Origin: Notospermus geniculatus
Taxonomy: Eukaryota > Nemertea > Pilidiophora > Heteronemertea > Lineidae
Direction: 5' to 3'
NCBI GenBank assembly: GCA_002633025.1
Contig: NMRB01000774.1
Coordinates: forward strand, 87,944 to 151,943
Length of the DNA stretch: 64,000 bases
The position numbers and the translations under genes were made by a program. This document shows positions 42,938 through 54,119 of the stretch, in pieces (the first letter of the stretch is position 1; each line of letters starts with the position of its first letter). The notes beneath the pieces were generated by a model. That model saw only the letters and a program-made list of their open reading frames with translations. It was not told where the DNA came from and ran no database searches.

Positions 42938-43177
42938 TCTGCCTCACTGCAGATTAGATCGGTCGGTTTGGTCTGGCCTGTCACTCCTCAAACGCGATCA
43001 ACGCAATCAGTTCCACAAACGCCCATCAGATGGCGACGCCATATCTTTCGCGTTCATGTGACGATGACGTGTCTCTGACGTCACTGCAGGCTTTATTTAC
43101 TGAAAGCCATGTGCTTCGATTGTATACAGTCATAAAGCAAGTCCGAGCGAGCATGTATGAACAGTTATGAATGAAAT

Positions 43178-43476
43178 ACTCCCATCTCTACTTTGAGCCC
43201 CGGAAGTTGCCAGGCTGTCCCTTTTCAAATCTATTTCCGAAGTCAAACAGTCTCGCACACACCAAATAGGCCACATGCATTCTTCCATGATACTGCCTTG
43301 TGCTCAACTAAATTTCAAATTCAAAATGCCATCATTCCTATTTATAGACTGACCAATCAGAGGTTGATTATGTAGGTCAACCTGCTTCTGATTGGTCGAA
43401 GTCAACAGACTTTTGAAATGGAATTTGAAAAGGGACACCCTGCCAACTTCCAGGTCTCAAGGTAGAGATGGGAGTA
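43178..43476. mobile_element. foldback element upstream of the LRAT-like exon
   Basis: TACTCCCATCTCTAC is mirrored by GTAGAGATGGGAGTA; the arms extend over 60 bp (CGGAAGTTGCCAGGCTGTCC with GGACACCCTGCCAACTTCCA). It ends 127 bp before the exon at 43603. Confidence 0.85.
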
Positions 43477-43602
43477 TACCGTAAACATACGTCTGTCGTC
43501 GTGGATTACTAGGCCTAAGTCATAGTGGATTAGAATCAACATATTTTTTTTATTCGAAGCGGACGAAAAATTCCCACGAGGATTCTGTGCTGTGAATTTC
43601 AG

Positions 43603-44033
43603 TGGACATGTCATCTAATTCTAAAAATGGTGTTACCCAGGCATTACAACCGTTGTGCACTTATGTTCATAGTGACAATTTAAAAGCCAAACCCGGCGAC
43701 CTGATTGAGATTGACAGGGTCCTACACTCGGACTGGGCCCTTTACATCGGGGATGGCCTGGTCGTCTCCGTGTCCGGGCCAGACGACGGTCTCTCCCGTC
43801 TCTCGGCCGAGGTCAACCAATTTCCGCTGAAGGATTTAGCTGACGATTGTCTTGTGAGGGTCAATAACAAGGGCGTCCCCGCGAGGTCAAGGGGTCTAAA
43901 CCCGCTACCCGTGCAAAAAATAATAGAAAATGCTACGAGACATTTAGGTGATACGGTCGAATATAATTATTTGAGTAAAAACTGTGAACATTACGTAACC
44001 GAGTGGCGTTTTGGAAAAGGATGGAGTGACCAG
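43603..44033 (+). CDS. LRAT/PLAAT-family NlpC/P60-like acyltransferase, exon
   Basis: Acceptor TGTGAATTTCAG just before 43603, start ATG at 43608, donor GTGAGC at 44034, ending in phase 0. The exon encodes 142 residues covering nearly the whole LRAT domain: PGDLIEIDRVL (first strand), WALYIGDGLVV, NPLPVQKIIENATRHLG and YNYLSKNCEHYVTEWRFG. The NCEH Cys is the family nucleophile, which takes an acyl group from phospholipid. The family His that normally precedes Trp (HWA) is Asp here (DWA), and the second His (VVH) is Ser. So catalysis by the standard triad is doubtful; a His three residues upstream of Trp might substitute. PLAAT proteins usually end in a membrane anchor coded by the next exon, which was not found. 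Close kin are PLAAT/HRASLS and LRAT. Confidence 0.88.
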
Positions 44034-44654
44034 GTGAGCAATTTCTTATTTTTATTATTAATATCTAATGTTGCTATTTTAACCAACGAATGTTTATGTC
44101 ACTTTTTTCCAGAAAAAAACGTCGTCCTATTTTCTCTTCACGTCAATTTCCTTGATGAAATTGACCCCTGGTTTTATATGCTATTTTACGAATCGTTTCG
44201 AAAGGTCTAATATACACCATGCATATGTATATGCATAATTGCAAGCAATGGCAAAATGTCTAAATTCTAAATATTCTCAAAAAAATATTTTTGAAGGCCT
44301 GTTATAGATATCGTGTGTTTTTTGTTAAAGCATGAGAGAGAGAAAGATTCTATCGTCAGGAATGTCCCAGGCATCCAAGCCGCCCACCCCCGCTATACTA
44401 TGTATACCTTTAGCATTGGGTGGATGTGTCGATCGACGAACGTTCCATGGAACTATTTGCAATGGACGGTGTTGGTGTTAACAGGTGGACGTAATCAAGT
44501 TTCACAGATTGGCATCCGCACCAAGCCCCCCCCCCCCCGGTTCTCCAAGCACCTGCAGAGTTAATTTGATTGTCACACTGTGGATATATGGCAGGAGGGG
44601 TGAAAGAAGGAACTGTAATACAGGCAGCCCCCCCCCCCTCCAAAAAATGTCCTG

Positions 44655-44974
44655 GCCTGGTGGTCGAGTGCTGTAACACGCCCGACTTTCAATTCTAACA
44701 GGGTCGCCGTGAGTGCGTGGGTTCGATCCCCGGCCGGGACACATACAAGTTGTGAAAAAAAGTTGTGAACCAATTTAGGGTCTGTCGGATGAGACTGAAA
44801 GCCGTGGTCCCTTGTACCTGATTGTCTATGCCAGGGCAAGTAAAAGACTCCACACAGGTGGACAGTAGCCTGTCTTGGACTCCATACCATAAGCTTAAGA
44901 AGGGTTATGAAGCTTCCAAACGATACATACATATACATACAAACCAACCAACCAACCAACCAACCAACCAACCA
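44655..44974 (+). mobile_element. tRNA-derived SINE with (ACCA)n tail
   Basis: CCTGGTGGTCGAGTGCTGTA and GGGTTCGATCCCC are A- and B-box-like with tRNA spacing. An unrelated body follows (GAGACTGAAAGCCGTGGTCC, AAGTAAAAGACTCC) and the element ends in repeated ACCA at 44937-44974. Its body is partly mirrored at about 7600-7640. It lies downstream of the LRAT-like exon, probably in its intron. Confidence 0.8.
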
Positions 44975-45186
44975 GGCATCTTCAGAATCTAGATTCTTCC
45001 CCGGATTTGGAAGACGATCTTCTTACATGTAAACCTACATAAAAGATCAAAATCAGTCAGAGATTATGACATTTTGTGCAACAAAGTCACATCTAGTTCA
45101 TGAACCAAATCTAATTATTTGATAACATTCCAAGTTGGGGGCTGACCCTTCTGCACGACAACATGACATGATTTCCTTGACTGAAT

Positions 45187-45308
45187 GGCTGGTATTCATA
45201 AAAGTTAGCAAATGCTTTTACTTAAGATTTGCACAGCGAGGTCCTATGTAAATGTATTACAAAACTTGAAGTAAAAGCATTTGCTAGATTTTATAAATAT
45301 CAGCCATT
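45187..45308. repeat. hairpin repeat, AAATGCTTTTACTT family
   Basis: ATGGCTGGTATTCATAAAAG is mirrored by TTTATAAATATCAGCCAT, with AGCAAATGCTTTTACTT and AAGTAAAAGCATTTGCT inside. Confidence 0.8.
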
Positions 45309-45944
45309 AGATGAAATAAATACTATAAAATATTTGTCATGTACGAAGATCCCGTACGCTATCAGGATCCGGGGAACCCAGATCACCACAAATATCGCCT
45401 CCTGCAAGAGCGTCTTTTAGCGTATGACGTTAGACTGATAGAGTTACAGTGTATAGCCTATTAAACTTTGAAATTTATCTTTCGTTTCCACTTCTAGATA
45501 CGAAGTGGAAATTTAAAAATTCAAGATGCCCCATTATTTCTCGGTCTTACATGAAATGCTAAAAGACGTACCGGCAGCCCGGACATTTGTGGTACCAACC
45601 AGGAATACATTATAGGTCCTGGAAATGACGTTAAATTTCGTATTTCGTACATGTACTTCGTGTTTCGTCAGATTTGCGAAGCCTCGCTATTGATGGCCAA
45701 CAAATCAATTCGCTGCCTCCAAAGGAATTCAGAAAGTCGCCCCACTCTTTTTCCGGCCTCCAGTTGTCACTGACAAATCAATAAAAATGATCAATGTTAC
45801 ACTGAACATGTAACAACAACGAACATTCCAGGAAATGATCAGAGCCGACATACAGATGCACATCTATGAAGAGATCGATAGCGAATGCCTCAAACCTTTG
45901 ATTTGGAATGCACTTTCTGTATTTAAAGCTAGGAATCCACTGCT

Positions 45945-46320
45945 GATTTTCTGCTTTGCGACTTGCGTTGCAACCTGATACCTGCGATTGAATACGATGG
46001 CAAGGAACTGATACCGGTCGCCGACCGATTACGGACTGAAATTAGGGAGGTTTAGAAATCAAACGATAAACGTAAACGCTAACGACAACGTTATTTTTGT
46101 ACCGAAAATGCAATATAAAATCTGGTTAATGTGTTGTATGAAAAATAACGTTGTCGTAAAGTACGTTTATCGTCTGATTTCTAAACCCCCCTAATGATCA
46201 CATCTTCGCCATTGGTGGAAATCACGTCTAGCTAGTCCACTACGGCGATCGAGTGCCCAGTTGCAAAGCAAGTCGCCACGCAAAATCAGCTTGAAAATCA
46301 ATGGTAGATTCCTAGCTTTA
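45945..46320. repeat. dispersed repeat Q, copy interrupted by MITE A
   Basis: Left part AGCTAGGAATCCACTGCTGA to GGACTGAAAT and right part GATCACATCTTCGCCATTGG to GATTCCTAGCTT are contiguous in the copies at 10437 and 57676. MITE A copy 5 sits between them. Confidence 0.85.
46045..46191. mobile_element. MITE family A, copy 5
   Basis: GGGAGGTTTAGAAATCAAAC to its mirror ending TTTCTAAACCCCCC, TA at 46043-46044 and 46192-46193. Comparison with uninterrupted repeat Q shows that only the MITE and its TA were added. Confidence 0.92.
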
Positions 46321-47032
46321 TATGGGATACCGCTGTTTCCGACGAGTGAAAAATCTCCTCTGCATATTCAGATCGTTTATCCCTGGGTGTTGGCATAGCT
46401 CTGTTGCTATATCGTATTTTTGGATAAGCAGAAACATGATAGAGCACTTTGTGCTCTTATTCCCCACTCAATATTTTTTATACCACTATAGTATTGCAAT
46501 TGACATATAAAATACCACACAGGATCTCTCTCCAACATGTATCGCGAGTTACATGAACCAATTATTACCAATTGCCTCGGGGCATTCCCACAAAACGCAG
46601 AAATTTACAAAATGATACGCGTACTTGTACAATTCTGCCAGTCATCGTTATATTATTTGGTTTTTTTCGCAGGAAAAAATGATTGGCAGCTTGGAATGTA
46701 GGTTGAGTACATCTTAATTGAGGTCGTTTGATTGACAGAGCCGAGGCTCGACTGACCTAGATAACGACGAGCAGAAGGTTCATTGAACTTTCTGTGCAGG
46801 TAAACAACCAACCAAACCTTCAATGCGATGTTGATCTAATTTATGCAAGTAGGTTGGTAAATGTGATATGTAATTCGGCAGCTAGGATTGGCCTAGTAAT
46901 TCTTGTTTTGATATCTTTAAACCTTTCACTGCCGGTGTGACAGGGATCATATTCCTCCTGGAAGCAAAGTCCGGCTCCTTGAAGGATTATGTGATTAACC
47001 CTCCAACACCTTTAACAAAGCCATGCTGACTT

Positions 47033-47166
47033 AAAGCGAATTGATATCGAAAAAATTTGATTTAGAAATAGAATTTGAAAGGGGACGAATTTTCGGGAAA
47101 ATATGCAAACAAACTTCTCCAGAATGTCAACAAAGAAATGTTCGTGCATTCTGATTGGCTGAAATA
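47033..47166 (-). repeat. repeat S, truncated copy
   Basis: TTAAAGCGAATTGATATCGA to TTCTGATTGGCTGAA, matching the first two thirds of 25720-25910. The other terminus is absent. Confidence 0.8.
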
Positions 47167-47867
47167 TTTAAAACAATAAAATAAAAACAATAAAGAAGGT
47201 CTACCATGTCTTATCTCTTGATTCTGATGTGATATTTGTATGATTTTTTTTCTCAATAATAATTTTGATTTATTAGGCCTTTATTTACCTGTTCATTCAT
47301 ACTGATGTTCGGGTAGTGTGCCATATGGCTCATTATAGCAGTGAATAGGCCTACATGTACAAAGAAATAAAGAGAAAAGGCAGTACAGCTAATGCAACAC
47401 GTGATCCCAATACGTTAATGGCCAACCTTTTATACTTTCATAACAAGTAAAGCAAAAAATTGATTACAAATAAACAAACTTGGCACCATGTTGGTGTAAT
47501 TGGAATCCGTTGTCGACCTACGACGTTCAAATGAAAATAACAAATTGTTTGTAAACAAATAGTTGTATGTCGATTGCTACCGTGCTTCTTCTTGAAGAGA
47601 GGCCAAAATCCTCCTGCATCGTGCATTCAGTGACGTACATGATTGTATAGCAACATCGTTGAAGTTGTTGGGCGGGGGACTTTACACGGTTGGGCTGGTA
47701 TAGTTGGGATTGGCTGGGTAAATGCACTTTTGCGGTACGTGTACTACTTTGTTTTCTGCAAAATCTGGCACATTCTACAATGCATTTATTTACATGAATA
47801 AAGTTATGTAATAATAAAGAACAATCGGTTTCTTTACAACAAACTATCTGTTTACAAACATATCCAA

Positions 47868-48235
47868 CATAGAGCACAAAGAACGACACACAAAATGTCT
47901 CCGAATTTTGCAAATTTTCGACCCCAACCGGGGTCTTCCTCAGGCACTTTCTAGTTGAGATCCCAGACGAAAAATCTTACTTCTGATAAGAAGTAAAATA
48001 AAAGATCCCAAAAGTAAAATTTTACTTCTGGGCCCGAATGCATAAAGGTGGAACAAGCTTATTCCGGGTATAACCTAACGTATATAACGTGAAGCTACAT
48101 GTATACCTGGAATAAGCTTATTCCACCTTTATGCATACGGGCCCTGGGATCTCTACTAGAAAGTGCCTGAGGAAGACCCCGGTCGGGGTCGAAAATTTGC
48201 AAAATTCGGAGACGACTTTATACTACGTATTTTAT
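47868..48235. mobile_element. GGGGTCGAAA family inverted pair with nested hairpin
   Basis: A minus copy (47868-47965) and a plus copy (48150-48220: CTGAGGAAGACCCCGG, GGGGTCGAAAATTTGC) face each other. Between them, at 48029-48146, is a separate hairpin element with ends GGCCCGAATGCATAAAGGTG and CACCTTTATGCATACGGGCC. Confidence 0.85.
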
Positions 48236-48239
48236 CTGT

Positions 48240-49890
48240 TTACAAACAAACAAACCACTTATCACACCGGCCAACATTTTCCGAATATAGAGCATCCAGT
48301 AAATAGATGTTTTTAAACTTTAAATACCTCAATTTTCTGGATATTTACAGTTTAAAAGGCCACATCATTACACTACGCACGGCATCGTCCTAAGTGCATC
48401 AATGTGAACTACAGGGCGACTGTATTGTTATGATCGTCAAGCGTCCTCTTCAGCCGATGTAAAAAAATGATGACCCAATTTCTCATTCTCTCTTAGCATG
48501 CAGCAGTGACTCCTCTAAAATTAGTCGGCAGACTGAGCGGAATTCTGTCTTCAGATTCTGTAAAAGATCGTCTCTGAAGAGCTCGCTGGGAGCTGTGATA
48601 CATTCTCTTGGTTTTTTGTTCGTTTGACAACATTCTATTTAGAATGCTGCTTGGACGGCTATGAAATTAGCTCGAGTTGAAAACGGCTTGAGTGGAATCC
48701 CCAGAGATTCTGCTTGTAATCACAATGTGGGTGAATGTCGTCGATGAGCTCGAAGGAATCTGTGACATTTTTTGTCTGTTTCTAGTTAGGGGACAATTTC
48801 GTCGACAATTGAAAGGCAATAGACACATTTGTCATTTTTATTGTTGCTAGGTGACCATACTTTGTAAAGGTTTGATGGAATCATTTGGAAATGTGTTTGT
48901 ACCACTTTGGGGTAAAGTACAGTTTCATCGGATTTGGTGACGGCTGTGTTTCAGAAAGTGTTCCGTCCGACACCAGAAAATTTTCACCATTCTTTTGTCT
49001 ACTGGTGAAAGGCTGTTTCTTGAAACTCGACAATATTAATGTCAGATCTAGGTATCATGGAGCTCTAAATTATGACACTGCAAACTAATTGATCTATTAA
49101 CCCTTTAAAGTCTGACAGCAGAAAGTAGTTTTGGTGTCGGATGGAACAATAGATTTTGCTGGTAAGCTCAATATTTTTTGATACCCTCCTTCAAATGAGT
49201 ATGCACTGTACATCCCAGATGGAGAAACTAATAGTTAAAGGTCTATATTATCAAATACATGTAGTACATTTGATTTTTGGAAAACCAATGGCACAAATCT
49301 TTGTGATTATTTCAAAGTTACATTTTGCCCCATTTTCTTGGGTGACCAATTTTGAAACACCCTGACATAGGAAAAACGGAGCCGGTGTAACATTTTCTAG
49401 TGTTCCCCATATCTCAGTGTCTCCATGCAACAGAAGCTTGAGACCACCGTAATTTTTCAATAGGAAAGACAGGGAAATCTGTTACTCTCGGTCCCCTTAT
49501 TACAACGAGGGGAAGCACTGAGAAATGGGTACACTGTGGCTCTTCACATCGGCTCAAAAACTTGCATTAAAATAACCAGCGTACATGTATATCGAGGCGA
49601 CTTTTTCATTATTTCATCAAATAGTTTGACTTCCGCCGTATAAAACTGAAAAGGGAAATTGCACTTCAGACTTCGTGCACGAAATGGATTCATGGTAATT
49701 TAAAATCTGGCTTTTTTACTCATTCCAATAACGAATGCTACATGTATGTGAATGAGGGAATGATATTCGTATATAGCTTTTTTGTTGAGTTTGCGAAAAA
49801 GACAAAATAAATTGGTTTCATAAAACAATGTTGTTGAAATTATTAAATGGACGTGAAAAACTCTTCTAGGCAAAACTTAGCCTTCTTTGC
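48240..49890. other. no recognisable gene
   Basis: Long non-repetitive stretch with short frames only. No domain, splice pair or TIR recognised. Confidence 0.4.
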
Positions 49891-49894
49891 TTGA

Positions 49895-49977
49895 ATATGG
49901 AATAGAAACATATTGGAATAGAAACATATTGGAATAGAAACATATTGGAATAGAAACATATTGGAATAGAAACATAT
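49895..49977. repeat. 16 bp tandem repeat, 5 units
   Basis: Units of TATTGGAATAGAAACA repeated five times with no internal change except at the edges. Confidence 0.95.
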
Positions 49978-49979
49978 CA

Positions 49980-51850
49980 TTTTGTGCGTCATTTTTGTGC
50001 ATTATTTTGGATATCGTAATAGAAACATACATGTAGGGAACAAAGTCGAAAAAATGCACTAAATGAATAAACGGAACATTCGAACGAATGGTTCATTTGG
50101 GGACAGAATGAGACTTGTTTCAGTCAAGCCGTTAATCCCTAAAGGTTTTACATTAAAGACCCATGCTATCGTAATAGCATTTGTCTGGTCTTACATATAC
50201 ATGTAATAGGTTAATCACCGCAAATTACATGTAAACCTACTAACACAATATAAATCATCGGTGGTTTCTATTGGTAACGGCTGCTTACAGCGAATATGTG
50301 GAAGCGACGGCCCGTTTTTTAACCCCCTACACGGTCTGTGACCTGAGAAAACCGTGGATTAGGCCTACTCTATGGCCTAGTTGAACTTACTAGGCCAATG
50401 GATAATGCTAGTTGAACTGACTGGGCCAGTGGATAAGTATGCTTACGTCCCGCAGGCAATGGTCCCCTGTCGTGAATGACCCTCCGAACAATGCCCCTTT
50501 TTAGAGACCAACGCGAACATAGAATTACCGTTATACAGGCCTAGGCCTACGTTACGTACCATAACATGTACGTTTTGGTGCGTTAAGTCACGGGGGCCTT
50601 TTATAATACGGTAATCAAAATATTTCAACAGCGATTTTTTAAATGGGCCACGTCATAAAAAATGATTTTATATTCAGTGCTGACTTCTAGAATAGAGAAG
50701 ATTGTGGTATTAACCTGTTGCATAAACCAATCACCAGGCCTAGTAATTGGTGATTGGTTTATGCCTATTGGCAACGAAGGTGGAACGTGATCACGATATT
50801 TTTCTGGAAGAAGACACAACATTTTCAGATCTAGTCAACCCAAACTTACAAAAACTATAATGTATTTTTGCATTTTTAATGCATTACATGTAAATAATAT
50901 GATGCCAGCACACGGTCCGATTGACTTTATAAACGAACCATTTGCTTATAAGCAAATTGGTAAAATTATTATTATTATTATTATTTACTGTATTTTTAAG
51001 TGCTTAATACATAAAACATGCTCTATAGCACTTTCCATAAAACATTATTAAAATTCTGACTTGAATGTCGTGTGCCTTTAATCATTTCCTCCCAATTCCC
51101 AAGCACATGCCGAACTGAGGGCTTTAACGTGTGAAAAAAATTTCCCATCTCTAATTCCACTATGAGGCGATCGCTGTAAAAATTTGAGCGATTTTAAGTA
51201 TAGTGCATGTAGTGTACATCAAATATTCGTGACCTTGCACAAACTGTTCATGCTTATCTGACATTCTATAATCTAGCCTGTGGGCTACGAAAAGTCTCCG
51301 TGTTTACCTTAGGATTTATATTCATAAGGTACACAAATATCCATTTTCTGGTGGAATTTTCCTTGATAGGCTTAATAATACGTGCTGTGACCTGGCTGGC
51401 ACGTACAGTGGAACGATTTTTTCTCCGGGTCGCCGAATTCGAAAAAAGGCCAAAATCAACTGCCTGGATTTTCATGAACCAATAGAATTTTGACAGCTGA
51501 GTCTAGGCCTCAATATAATCAAATGACACTCATGAAAATACGAATGACATTGACAGATCTATTAATGATGCGTCATACTTGCAAGGGTAGTTCATAGATT
51601 TTTGTGATATCTGAATGTGTTTATCTTTGCTCTATAGGTATTGGAGAACACATTATTTTGCTATTGCGAAGGTTGCGTTGTTGACGTGTTGGCCAGCTGT
51701 TTACTATCTTTCCTCGCGTCTTATTTAAAGGCCTACCAAACTACGTGTATTTTGCCTACGTACAACTTCATGTCAGCACATGAGAGTAGGGCCTAACTAG
51801 TAGGCCTAGGCAACATAATAAACCACATCGCAGTTGTAATACCCAACATA
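49980..51850. other. no recognisable gene
   Basis: Contains a (TTA)n tract near 50970 and a hairpin near 50713-50765 (AAACCAATCACCAGGCCTAG with GGTGATTGGTTT). Otherwise featureless. Confidence 0.4.
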
Positions 51851-51856
51851 AAAAAC

Positions 51857-52190
51857 CAAGATACAGAATAGCACAAAATTGACACACAAAATGATAATAA
51901 GCAAGAAGTCAATCTCCAGAATTCACGAATTTTCGACCCCAACCGGGGTCTTTTTCAAGTGGAACTTTACAATCTGAAACTCTAGAAAGGACTGAGCTGA
52001 AACCCGAATGTAAGTCGTCTCCGAATTTCGCAAATTTTCTACCCCAACCGGGGTCTTCCTCAGTCAGGCACTTTCTAGAAAGATCCCATAAGTGAAAGAG
52101 ATCCCTTCACTTCTGGGATCTCTACTTAAGTGGCTGAGGAAGATGGGGTCGAAAATTTGCGAAATTCAGAGACCGACTTTATGTTTACAA
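51857..52190. repeat. GGGGTCGAAA family, two elements in series
   Basis: First copy 51857-52010 on the minus strand (AAGATACAGAATAGCACAAA start, GGGGTCTTTTTCAAGTGG). Directly after it an inverted pair at 52014-52185, whose right arm reads CTGAGGAAGATGGGGTCG and has lost one side of the GC stem. Confidence 0.8.
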
Positions 52191-52199
52191 CGTCATGTA

Positions 52200-53650
52200 G
52201 TATCATAATCGCAGTTGTAAGGTTACAACCTAGCTCTGCCACTGGGATGTACATGTACGGTATACCTCCTCCAACATCATCATATCAAAAGCGTCAGTGT
52301 CAGGACTTCGATTGTAAGATATCGTTGATATCGGAGATGCCTGCTCTGCGTGGTCAGCAATACCGACCATCACCACCAAATCCTGGACGTCGGCAACGCC
52401 AGACCTCTGTGACTTTACAACTGCGATTTTTGGCGTATTGAGAGAAAAAAGTAAAGGGGAAATAACAGCAGTTCATATACCACAGATATGAGAATCATTT
52501 GAGAGTTCTGTAAAACCTGGGGAAGGACGCTTCAAATATAAGCAAATGTCTAAAGGTTACCGTCCATTTCTGAGAAGTCACGTGATAAATTGTGCATAGC
52601 TCAGCTAAAATCTTCTAAAAGATTTACAAGGAAGGCCCGCAGACATCGTCCGTCTGGGCTAATCAGCGTAAATAGTTAACAGAAATCGACCAGTGAACAC
52701 CATTGCATGATTTCGCCGGGGAGGACTTTTGAAAGAAATTCATCAATTAACAATGTAATCGACGCATCTCAGTCCTTCGGGGACCATAATCTCTGCCAAA
52801 TTTCTCTAGATGGGACTGAAAGGTTTTTCTACTCGGTTCCGTGATAAACACCTGCTCACCGATTTCGCCTAACGCTGATTGCCTCCTTCGTCAAGCGAGT
52901 ATCAATCTCACAGGGCTACTTTTATTCGAGACAGTGCTAGCGCCATATTGCCGCCAGTGTATACTGACGTTGTCGCTAATCGGTCAAGCCAAAGAAACAA
53001 GCCTAACGCCAAAAACGGTTCGCTGGTGTAGGCCTTGGCGCATTGTGAATATCAGCCAGCGCCACCATCGATGGCCAGAGGAACCAGGCTTGCATATAGC
53101 GGCACGCCATGTTTATTATGGTGACCTGTTCCACACACACACGGTCGATGTTGGCCTACACTGTATACCACAGTGCTCGCGAGTGCACACTGATCATGGC
53201 TGAGGAATGCTCGACAAGACTGTTCTAATCTACGTATTTGAATGATCTTTAGTTAGCATGGAAACTGTTGCTGCACATAAAAGAATGAGTTGAAGTATGG
53301 TACCTTTACCTGATGAAGGGTTATTGATGGTATCACAGCGCATCGAACTTCTCAAGTGATGAAAACGATGGCGGCCATGTTTTACTGAAGCATAGTGTGC
53401 CGCTGAGATCATGTGATTCAATATGACCAATCAGAGGCGTCCTCAAAAATAACCTCGAAAATCTCTCCAAAAAATCGTACAAAAAACTCGAAGCCGGTAA
53501 AATAATTCAAATTTCTTTATTCGGGACACGCTTTGATCACAAATGATATGAATGTGCATCAATAGTCAATAGATTACGTGAGAGGAAAAGGGCGAAAAAT
53601 CGGGAACAAAATTGAACAATGCTAAGTGTGGTGAGTGGCGAGAATGCCTC
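52200..53650. other. no recognisable gene; one repeat
   Basis: ATCGCAGTTGTAA near 52208 is mirrored by TTACAACTGCGAT near 52418, bounding a possible small TIR element. 53215-53380 is a diverged copy of 37240-37430. No exon recognised. Confidence 0.45.
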
Positions 53651-53657
53651 AAGTCCA

Positions 53658-53811
53658 GGGGCCTGTTTCATAAACGCTAAAGGCACTTCATTAACTAATA
53701 AAACTTGCTTATGCTCTAAGGAATAAACTGGATATTGACACAAGTCCAGAACGAGCATATTCAAGTATTATTAGTTAATGAGGTGCCTTTAGCGTTTATG
53801 AAACAGGCCCC
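53658..53811. mobile_element. hairpin element GGGGCCTGTTTCATAAAC
   Basis: GGGGCCTGTTTCATAAACGC is mirrored by GCGTTTATGAAACAGGCCCC; the arms continue through TAAAGGCACTTCATTAACTA and its mirror, about 45 bp each. Confidence 0.9.
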
Positions 53812-53951
53812 AGCTCACCAACAACCAAAGTTTGGTATTTACAAGTACATGTAGTTATGGAATTTGACTTTGTTTTCCAAAGAGATTATTCTTGTGTAGC
53901 CTGAACTCTCTCTAACCTGACCTGAAGTGACCATCTACCTATCGGTGATGA

Positions 53952-54119
53952 TATATCATTGTGTTTACTTGGTACACAAACATCGTGAACTCATCTGAGA
54001 TGGGCATTTGCACGTTCGAGTGGTTTTTCAAGGTTCACAGCGACATCGATAACCTTTTTGAAGTCACCCTTGGGAGTGACCGATCGATGTGCCAGAAAGT
54101 CGCTGCACAGTTCAGGCAT
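53952..54119 (+). CDS. globin-like exon (helices A end to E7)
   Basis: The reading TWYTNIVNSSEMGICTF followed by EWFFKVHSDIDNLFEV has globin spacing: Trp A12, Gly B6 eleven residues later, Phe B14, His C1 and Phe CD1 (the near-invariant haem-packing Phe). A further 20 residues on is QFRH, whose His is a candidate for distal E7. A donor GTGAGG follows at 54120. Globins bind haem and O2; the subfamily cannot be told. The oddity is the 5' side: tandem TGA codons at 53946-53951 and no AG acceptor or ATG between them and Trp. Either the exon starts at the AG just before ATGGGC (53999), losing the A helix, or this is a decayed copy. The F-H helices were not found. Confidence 0.55.

Noticed and set aside
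46676-46720. Strong acceptor TTTTTTTCGCAG followed by a short phase-0 frame, considered as the next LRAT-like exon
   Set aside because: The 14 residues before the stop are not hydrophobic as the family's C-terminal anchor is; nothing else supports it.
52841-53203. 120-codon plus-strand frame just upstream of the globin-like segment, considered as globin 5' part
   Set aside because: No A-helix or any globin pattern, and no splice link to 53952.
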